Below are positions 6,315 through 7,599 of a stretch of DNA of 7,599 bases, piece by piece. Below the pieces are notes generated by a model. It ran no database searches and was not told where the DNA came from. It saw only the letters and a list, made by a program, of their open reading frames with translations. The DNA comes from an uncultured Clostridium sp. (GTDB lineage: Bacteria > Bacillota > Clostridia > TANB77 > CAG-508), in the NCBI GenBank assembly GCA_905203195.1, contig CAJKVD010000033.1:1-7599 (forward strand), read 5' to 3'. The position numbers and the translations under genes were made by a program. How positions within the stretch are numbered: the stretch's first letter is position 1; every line of letters begins with the position of its first letter.

Positions 6315-7427
6315 TTACAATTCTATAAATTTTTCCCAAGACAAATAATCTTTACCAAAATGACCATAATTAGTAGTAGTTTTATAAATAGGTTGCATTA
6401 AATCTAAATAATTTATAATCCCTAAAGGTGTTAAATCAAACTTATTCTTAATCTTTTCTAAAATTTCATTTTCAGGAATTTTATTAGTATCAAAAGTATC
6501 AATAAAAATAGACAATGGTTCTTTTAAACCAATAGCATAAGATACTTGTAATTCACATTTATCTGCCAAGCCATTAGCCACAACATTTTTAGCAATATGA
6601 CGCATCATATAAGCAGCAGACCTATCAACTTTTGTACAATCCTTTCCAGAAAAAGCACCTCCACCATGTCTAGCATAACCACCATAGGTATCAACAATAA
6701 TTTTTCTACCAGTCAAACCAGTATCACCCAAAGGTCCACCAACAATGAATTTACCAGTAGGATTAATATAAATTTTAGTGTTTTTATCAATATATTTTTT
6801 TGGTATAGTAGAGTAAATAACATTATCTATAATATCCTTTTTCATTTTGATTATATCAGTGGATTCCTCATATTGACTAGAAATTAAAATATTTTCTATC
6901 CTAAAAGGAACACCATTAATATATTGAACAGTTACCTGTGTTTTTCCATCAGGTCTTAAATAAGGCAATATATGATTTTTTCTAACATAACTCAATCTTT
7001 TAGAAAGTTTATGGGCCATATTTATTGCAAAAGGCATATAATTTTCTGTTTCATTAGTAGCATAACCAAACATTATCCCTTGGTCACCAGCACCACCAAC
7101 ATCAACACCTAAAGCGATATCAGGACTTTGTTGTACAATATAAACATTAACATCGCAAGTGTCAGGATCTATATCTAAAAATTCACTTCCATAACCAATA
7201 TCTTTTATTGCATTTCGCACAACTAAATCAATATCAAAATTTGCTGTACTTGTAACTTCACCAGAAACTATTATTTTATTTTTTGTAGCAAAAGTTTCTA
7301 TTGCTACTCTTGAATTTTTATCTTGTTTTAAATATTCATCTAATAATGAATCAGAAATATAATCACATAACTTATCGGGATGACCTTCTGTAACACTTTC
7401 AGATGTAAAAAAATAATTCTTATTCAT
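6315..7427 (-). CDS. metK: S-adenosylmethionine synthetase (methionine adenosyltransferase)
   Basis: A complete cytosolic enzyme of 370 aa that makes S-adenosylmethionine from ATP and methionine, releasing phosphate and diphosphate. It supplies the methyl donor for the cell. Family marks are all present. GHPDK (residues 15-19) carries the ATP/Mg-binding His and Asp. GAGDQGIMFGYA (112-123) is the first signature, and GGGAFSGKD (255-263) is the glycine-rich phosphate-binding signature. DTYGGYARHGG lies just before the latter, and YGHFG is present near the C-terminus. The length is slightly below the usual 380-400 aa, with no domain missing. The ATG at 7427 is right because TSESVTEGHPDK follows at the usual distance and an AGAAGG site sits 7 bases upstream. 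No terminator is visible after its stop, so transcripts may run on into the 55-codon gene 196 bp downstream. Confidence 0.98.
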   Translation of the reverse strand: MNKNYFFTSESVTEGHPDKLCDYISDSLLDEYLKQDKNSRVAIETFATKNKIIVSGEVTSTANFDIDLVVRNAIKDIGYGSEFLDIDPDTCDVNVYIVQQSPDIALGVDVGGAGDQGIMFGYATNETENYMPFAINMAHKLSKRLSYVRKNHILPYLRPDGKTQVTVQYINGVPFRIENILISSQYEESTDIIKMKKDIIDNVIYSTIPKKYIDKNTKIYINPTGKFIVGGPLGDTGLTGRKIIVDTYGGYARHGGGAFSGKDCTKVDRSAAYMMRHIAKNVVANGLADKCELQVSYAIGLKEPLSIFIDTFDTNKIPENEILEKIKNKFDLTPLGIINYLDLMQPIYKTTTNYGHFGKDYLSWEKFIEL

Positions 7428-7434
7428 ACAAAAA

Positions 7435-7440
7435 CCTTCT
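7435..7440 (-). promoter_or_regulatory. Shine-Dalgarno site of metK
   Basis: The minus strand reads AGAAGG, 7 bases before the ATG of metK. It confirms the start. Confidence 0.8.
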
Positions 7441-7475
7441 TTCTTTAAAATTAAAATCCAATAATAATTTAACCA

Positions 7476-7504
7476 ATAATATCATAAATAAAAACTTTTG
7501 TAAA
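7476..7504 (-). promoter_or_regulatory. Sigma-A promoter of metK with extended -10
   Basis: Minus strand: -35 TTTACA (7504-7499), 17-bp spacer, -10 TATTAT (7481-7476), preceded by TGA, i.e. a TGn extended -10 element. Transcription should start near 7469, leaving a leader of only about 40 bases, which is too short for an S-box riboswitch. Confidence 0.7.
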
Positions 7505-7529
7505 ACTTTTAATAATGTATAAAAAACTG

Positions 7530-7558
7530 TTGACAAATACATAAAAAAAGAGTATACT
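7530..7558 (+). promoter_or_regulatory. Strong sigma-A promoter for a gene right of the window
   Basis: TTGACA (7530-7535), 17-bp spacer, TATACT (7553-7558): consensus -35 and 5 of 6 at -10. Transcription should start near 7565 and run off the right edge. It is divergent from the metK promoter, with 25 bp between the two -35 boxes. Confidence 0.8.
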
Positions 7559-7587
7559 AAATAACTAGAATAGTATATTTGGTATAC
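7552..7587. promoter_or_regulatory. Operator-like GTATA repeats over the rightward promoter
   Basis: TATACTA (7553-7559) and TAGTATA (7571-7577) form a perfect 7-bp inverted repeat with an 11-base gap, covering the -10 box and transcription start. GTATA (7573-7577) also pairs with TATAC (7583-7587) across five bases. GTATAC occurs at 7552 and again at 7582, exactly 30 bp apart (about three helical turns). The position fits a repressor operator. The protein that would bind is unknown. Confidence 0.45.
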
Positions 7588-7599
7588 AAGATATAAAAA

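Noticed and set aside
6597..6887. Plus-strand 96-codon frame
   Set aside because: Antisense shadow of the conserved metK core, with no ribosome binding site.
1..7599. Mollicute (UGA = Trp) genome
   Set aside because: Trp is encoded by UGG throughout and no in-frame UGA occurs in any of the three genes.

Overview
The window is very AT-rich DNA with strong Shine-Dalgarno sites and sigma-A-type promoters. UGG encodes Trp and no UGA falls inside any frame, so the genetic code is the standard bacterial one. Together with a large DUF11/Cna-B/VWA surface protein, this points to a low-GC Firmicute, most likely a gut or host-associated Clostridia-type organism. That placement is inferred from composition and gene content, not from a marker phylogeny.

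Layout. (1) Bases 2-5977 (+) are the 3' part of one giant surface-protein gene whose start lies left of the window. In order it encodes three DUF11-like repeats, eight Cna-B-type repeats that each keep the Lys/Glu/Asn residues of an intramolecular isopeptide bond, three more DUF11-like repeats, and a von Willebrand A domain with a complete metal-binding (MIDAS) motif. No LPXTG motif or membrane anchor follows. The frame runs through a rho-independent terminator-like hairpin (5836-5863) and into the antisense 3' end of a neighbour. The last roughly 45 codons are therefore suspect, and an indel or lost stop just before 5836 is likely. (2) Bases 5951-6118 (-) hold a 55-codon gene with an AAGGAG ribosome binding site, its own promoter, a C-terminal hydrophobic segment and its own terminator. 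(3) Bases 6119-6314 are noncoding and hold that promoter. Immediately upstream of its -35 box is a run of TGTAAC half-sites spaced exactly 11 bp apart, which fits the published WalR (YycF) direct-repeat consensus. (4) Bases 6315-7427 (-) are a complete metK, S-adenosylmethionine synthetase, with its own promoter and a leader too short for a SAM riboswitch. (5) Bases 7428-7599 hold two back-to-back promoters. The leftward one serves metK. The rightward one, with a consensus -35 box and an operator-like set of GTATA repeats, serves a gene beyond the right edge.

Functionally, metK is housekeeping and the adhesin is accessory. The point of most interest is between them: a tiny membrane-type protein gene whose promoter carries what looks like a cell-envelope response-regulator binding array, next to a cell-surface protein gene. 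The adhesin and the small gene are convergent and separated by two hairpins, so they are not one operon.
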